A stretch of DNA of 64,000 nt from Armatimonadota bacterium (GTDB lineage Bacteria > Armatimonadota > Fimbriimonadia > Fimbriimonadales > GBS-DC): NCBI GenBank assembly GCA_013359125.1, contig JABWCR010000013.1, positions 1 to 64,000 of the forward strand. The letters run 5' to 3'. Shown here piece after piece: positions 60,019-64,000 of this stretch. The stretch's first letter is position 1. Each line of letters starts with the position of its first letter. Under the pieces are notes generated by a model. The model saw nothing but the letters and a program-made list of their open reading frames with translations. It made no database searches and was not told where the DNA came from. Made by a program: the position numbers and the translations under genes.

Positions 60019-60726
60019 CTAACACCCGATGCCAAAGTTTTCCAAAACGATGGCCAAATCCGAGTCGTCCACCAATCCGTCTCCATTGAAATCCTCTGCC
60101 AGACCCGACCCCGTTTGACCGAAAGCCGTCAAGACCAACGCTAAATCGGTGTCGTCCACACAACCGTCGCAATTGGCATCGCCCGCAGGCAACGGCGCGT
60201 CGAGCGAGATCCGTATTGCGAGATCGCCGTCAGGGTCGGTATTGTCGTTGTACAGCGAATCGGGAACGCAAATGAACAGATACGCGGCATTGTGCGGGAT
60301 CCTCACAATGATTTGACGCACTTGCGTAGAATGGCTCGATATCCGAAAGTCCTCCGGTATGTCGGTCGGGAGGTTGCCGAAGTAGGTCCCTCCGCTCAGA
60401 GCCGACAGTCCGCAAGTCGATATCGCATCAGGAACGCGATGCTGCTCGGACGTGGCCAACAGCGCGTTGGACGAACTGAAGACGCCGATCATGGTGTACG
60501 CGTCGTCGCTAAACTGCGGGCCGGCTCGCCAATCCCCGATCGTTTCGATCTTGATCGTCTGACCGGGCACGAGCCCGACCGATGTCAGACTGACGATCAG
60601 CGGATTAAGAGGCGAATCTTGATTCGTTCTCAGAAACGTCCCCCTTGGATTAATCGCGAAAGTCGCTTGGCACAAAGCGGTAGCGACCGATAATGCCGCC
60701 AGCGCAACTGTCATCGTCGTTCTCAT
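60019..60726 (-). CDS. Exported protein with dockerin-like tail
   Basis: 235 residues from ATG 60726 (AAGGGGG upstream; the frame opens at 60777). Signal peptide (TMTVALAALSVATALC), then one beta domain (GLVPGQTIKIETIGDWRAGP, MIGVFSSSNALLATSEQHRV, VRIPHNAAYLFICVPDSLYNDNTDPDGDLAIRI) resembling small lectin/PA-IL-like sandwiches with a calcium-like DNTDPDGD loop. The module has [15 protein letters not shown] and DFNGDGLVDDSDLA and ends ENFGIGC. Convergent with the reductase gene. Confidence 0.8.
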   Translation of the reverse strand: MRTTMTVALAALSVATALCQATFAINPRGTFLRTNQDSPLNPLIVSLTSVGLVPGQTIKIETIGDWRAGPQFSDDAYTMIGVFSSSNALLATSEQHRVPDAISTCGLSALSGGTYFGNLPTDIPEDFRISSHSTQVRQIIVRIPHNAAYLFICVPDSLYNDNTDPDGDLAIRISLDAPLPAGDANCDGCVDDTDLALVLTAFGQTGSGLAEDFNGDGLVDDSDLAIVLENFGIGC

Positions 60727-60770
60727 GCAACCCCCTTTGCTGGATCGATCCAGCAATGTCGTCAACCCTC

Positions 60771-61628
60771 TTAGCACCCCGCGCCAAAGTTCTCAAGCAC
60801 GATCGCTAAGTCGATGTCGTCCACCGAGCCGTCGTTGTTCAAATCCTCAGCCAATCCGCTGCCGGTTTCGCCGAACATCGAGAGCACACGGGCCAAGTCA
60901 GTATCGTCGGTGCACCCATTGCCGTCCACATCCCCAGGAACGCGCCCAAACAGATTGGCGGCCAGCGTCGCCACTTGCTGATCGGTCAAGATCAAGTCAT
61001 AAACGCGCAACAGGGCGATCCGCCCGTCCGCATACTCGTTAAGCCCTCCGCCCGACAAGTTGTCCAAGAAGAACGAGACGTGCGGCAGGTTCGCGTCCAG
61101 CACATCGCTGAAAACGTCGATCTCCATTCCGCCGTCCAAGTAGACTTTGACCGTGCCGGCGTCGACTGTAAAGACCGCATGATGAAAGGCGTTGATTGTG
61201 AAGTTCGTCGTCCCAGTGCCGTCCGGATAGGCTTCGAGAGCGCCGTCCGGATCGACGTAAAGGCCGGAGTCCAAGTTTCGATCCGATACGTCAAAAATCC
61301 TCTGCCAAGAACCGGTCGATTCGGTGAACTCGAACACCATCTCGATCGAGTACACGGTCCCCGAGGCTAAGGGCGCGAAGTGGAGCTGGAGACCGGCCTG
61401 GTCCGCCGGCGGATCCTCTCCGTCCCACCGAAACACGCGGCGCGATTGGCCGTAAACCGTTGCCGTCTCAAAGCCGTTCAGCGAGTAGGGATCCACCGAC
61501 GTTAGAGATGGCCTTCCGCTCTCTTGAGCATCAAGCGTGTCGTTAAACAGATAGGTGGCTGCCGCCGTTTGAGCCGAGACCATCGAAAGGCAGAAAGCCG
61601 ATAGCAGTACGATTGACGCAAGTCGCAT
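60771..61628 (-). CDS. Exported LamG-like protein with dockerin-like tail
   Basis: 285 residues: signal peptide (ASIVLLSAFCLSMVSA), then a concanavalin/LamG-type sandwich (ATYLFNDTLDAQESGRPSL, YSIEMVFEFTESTGSWQRIFD, HHAVFTVDAGTVKVYLDGG, GRIALLRVYDLILTDQQVATLA). The module has GDVDGNGCTDDTDLA and DLNNDGSVDDIDLA and ends ENFGAGC. LamG domains bind glycans or proteins. Its stop (60771) precedes the next gene's start by 45 bases on the same strand, and the two encode similar exported proteins, so they probably form an operon. Confidence 0.85.
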   Translation of the reverse strand: MRLASIVLLSAFCLSMVSAQTAAATYLFNDTLDAQESGRPSLTSVDPYSLNGFETATVYGQSRRVFRWDGEDPPADQAGLQLHFAPLASGTVYSIEMVFEFTESTGSWQRIFDVSDRNLDSGLYVDPDGALEAYPDGTGTTNFTINAFHHAVFTVDAGTVKVYLDGGMEIDVFSDVLDANLPHVSFFLDNLSGGGLNEYADGRIALLRVYDLILTDQQVATLAANLFGRVPGDVDGNGCTDDTDLARVLSMFGETGSGLAEDLNNDGSVDDIDLAIVLENFGAGC

Positions 61629-61681
61629 GGAGAAGCTCCCTTTTTCTAAAGGAAACTATACAGCGGTTTTTCGAATGGGAA

Positions 61682-61756
61682 TGGTGGGCGGTATTGGACT
61701 TGAACCAATGGCCTCTTCGGTGTGAACGAAGCGCTCTACCGCTGAGCTAACCGCCC
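61682..61756 (-). tRNA. tRNA-Val (CAC)
   Basis: 75 bases with encoded CCA. The acceptor GGGCGGT pairs with ACCGCCC, the anticodon loop is ttcacac (CAC), and the T loop is gttcaagtc. Minus strand, 12 bases after tRNA-Leu. Confidence 0.95.
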
Positions 61757-61768
61757 ATAATGCGTGTT

Positions 61769-61854
61769 TGGTGCGCAGGGTGGGACTCGAACCCACACGG
61801 GCTGCGCCCACATGGCCCTCAACCATGCGTGTCTACCAATTCCACCACCCGCGC
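61769..61854 (-). tRNA. tRNA-Leu (GAG)
   Basis: 86 bases with encoded CCA and a long variable arm, as expected for a class II tRNA. The acceptor GCGCGGG pairs with CCTGCGC with one G-U. The anticodon loop is ttgaggg (GAG). Confidence 0.95.
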
Positions 61855-61925
61855 TCCAATGCATTATAGCCCATTCCGTCAAGGAACCGAACAGCCTCAA
61901 CTTCGTCTTGGTATAATGGCCAAGG

Positions 61926-63140
<1,215 letters not shown>

Positions 63141-63159
63141 CCACTCAGGAGGAAGCACA

Positions 63160-63768
63160 ATGAAACGCACACTGTTTTTCGCCTTAACATCGCTGGCGCT
63201 GGTCGGTATGGCCTGCGCTCAGCCGCCAAACATGACGCCCGAAATGCGCAAGCGCATGGAGGCATGGACAAAGTTCCGCGACCAGCACAAGAACACCCAG
63301 CAGCTCAGCGGCCTGGTGCGCGGCATGGCCCGATTGCAGGAAGAGGGCAAGCCGCTCGACGCCAAACAGTCTAAAGCGGTCGTTGCAATTCTGGAGCCGT
63401 TGAGCAAGAAGCCCAAACTGACCCAGGACGATGCGCGCAAGACGCAGATGGCGCTGCAAAAAACGCTCACAGCGGCCCAACTGAACACCATTAGCCGAGC
63501 CCGCACCCAAGATCGACAGCGCATGGGCGGCGGAGGCGGCAACTCAGGCGGGGGCGGCGCCAGACCGAACGGCGCGCCCGGCGGGGGCAACAATCGCCCA
63601 GGCGGTGCCGGCGGCGGCCAAGGCCGCGGCATGATGGACCTCGATCCCGCCAAGCTCAAGGACTATAACCCGTTCTATACCGGCGCGAAGCCCGCAGCGT
63701 CGTTCTTAGAGCGCGGCCAAAACGAGTTCAAGCAGTTTCTGGCCGAACTGAAAAAGAAGGCGAAGTAA
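63160..63768 (+). CDS. Exported helical protein with Gly-rich linker
   Basis: 202 residues: signal peptide (TLFFALTSLALVGMACA), a helical domain (about 25-115) with MTPEMRKRMEAWTKF and QSKAVVAILEPLSKKPKLTQDDARKTQMAL, a Gly/Asn/Pro-rich linker (GGGGNSGGGGARPNGAPGGG), and a short C-terminus ending ELKKKAK. I do not recognise a family. Its place between permease and ATPase genes suggests it is the periplasmic partner or cargo of the transporter. AGGAGG precedes the ATG. Confidence 0.7.
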   Translation: MKRTLFFALTSLALVGMACAQPPNMTPEMRKRMEAWTKFRDQHKNTQQLSGLVRGMARLQEEGKPLDAKQSKAVVAILEPLSKKPKLTQDDARKTQMALQKTLTAAQLNTISRARTQDRQRMGGGGGNSGGGGARPNGAPGGGNNRPGGAGGGQGRGMMDLDPAKLKDYNPFYTGAKPAASFLERGQNEFKQFLAELKKKAK

Positions 63769-63771
63769 TCC

Positions 63772-64000
63772 ATGGCGATCGTCGCGCAAGGCATTACCAA
63801 AGAATATCGGATGGGCAAGGTCATCGTCAAGGCCTTGCGCGGCGTAGACTTGGTGATCGAACCGGGGGAGTTCGTGGCCATCATGGGCCCCTCCGGTTCG
63901 GGTAAGTCTACTTTTATGAACATCGTCGGATGCCTCGACCGGCCGACAACCGGCGAGTACATCCTTAACAACGAGAAAGTCAGCACGATGTCGGATAGCC
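63772..64000 (+). CDS. ABC transporter ATP-binding protein (LolD/MacB type), partial
   Basis: The first 76 residues only; it continues past the window end. [20 protein letters not shown], then Walker [27 protein letters not shown], the typical wording of the LolD/MacB ATPase branch. It starts 3 bases after the preceding stop and is the obvious motor of the permease encoded at 61926. Confidence 0.9.
   Translation, partial: MAIVAQGITKEYRMGKVIVKALRGVDLVIEPGEFVAIMGPSGSGKSTFMNIVGCLDRPTTGEYILNNEKVSTMSDS

Overview
The window looks like chromosomal DNA of a GC-rich free-living bacterium, most likely an Armatimonadota (Fimbriimonadia-like) lineage. The case for that is inferential: a divergent but complete 16S gene, many exported proteins with a dockerin-like C-terminal module, TATAAT boxes placed almost on top of start codons, and ordinary bacterial housekeeping operons. 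No database comparison was possible, so the phylum is a suggestion.

Layout. 1-14.4 kb: uvrB with a terminator and a dispersed GC-rich repeat; a YjbQ protein; a sugar isomerase/epimerase; an RbsD-like gene ended early by an in-frame TAG; a two-domain ThyX; the rpsF-ssb-rpsR-PGI/PMI-speE cluster; an M14 carboxypeptidase; gatC-gatA; and two related exported proteins. 14.4-19.2 kb: Gfo/Idh/MocA oxidoreductase, a broken peptide-type ABC ATPase, a PhnP-like MBL hydrolase, a TMEM175 channel, an exported dockerin-like protein and a small lipoprotein. 19.3-24.75 kb: a type I restriction island (hsdR, then a fused hsdM-hsdS) carrying two unrelated in-frame mini-insertions, followed by a four-helix-bundle (23S IVP family) gene framed by perfect 13-bp inverted repeats. 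24.8-30.3 kb: accessory genes, a DUF433/DUF5615 toxin-antitoxin pair wedged between a 52-bp duplication of the start of an acyl-CoA mutase gene, the mutase, and another dockerin-like protein. 30.3-31.7 kb: an AT-richer, unrecognised gene with a C10 tract just after its start and an FNR-like site. 31.7-37.5 kb: a full rRNA operon (two promoters, 16S, tRNA-Ile, tRNA-Ala, 23S, 5S, terminator). The 23S gene is interrupted after E. coli position U2604 by a 306-nt ORF-less group I intron. 37.5-48 kb: a large BNR/YVTN exported protein, ruvB, dnaA with a possible origin, a TPR protein and an aldo/keto reductase. 48-54.6 kb: divergent membrane pyrophosphatase, exported proteins, a universal stress protein and an Rrf2 regulator. 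54.6-59.3 kb: ATP synthase genes in the order B-E-F-H-A-G, with beta and epsilon absent. 59.3-64 kb: a RibD/DHFR-like reductase, two dockerin-like proteins, tRNA-Val and tRNA-Leu, and a MacB-type ABC export operon cut by the window end.

What ties it together. Eight exported proteins in 64 kb carry the same two-EF-hand dockerin-like module. Six end in a terminal Gly-Cys and have a second Cys in the first calcium loop. The other two lack both cysteines, so the pair is gained or lost together, which suggests a disulfide clasp. This module and the 23S group I intron are the strongest candidates for undescribed biology here. The inverted-repeat IVP cassette and the promoter-capturing toxin-antitoxin insertion come next.
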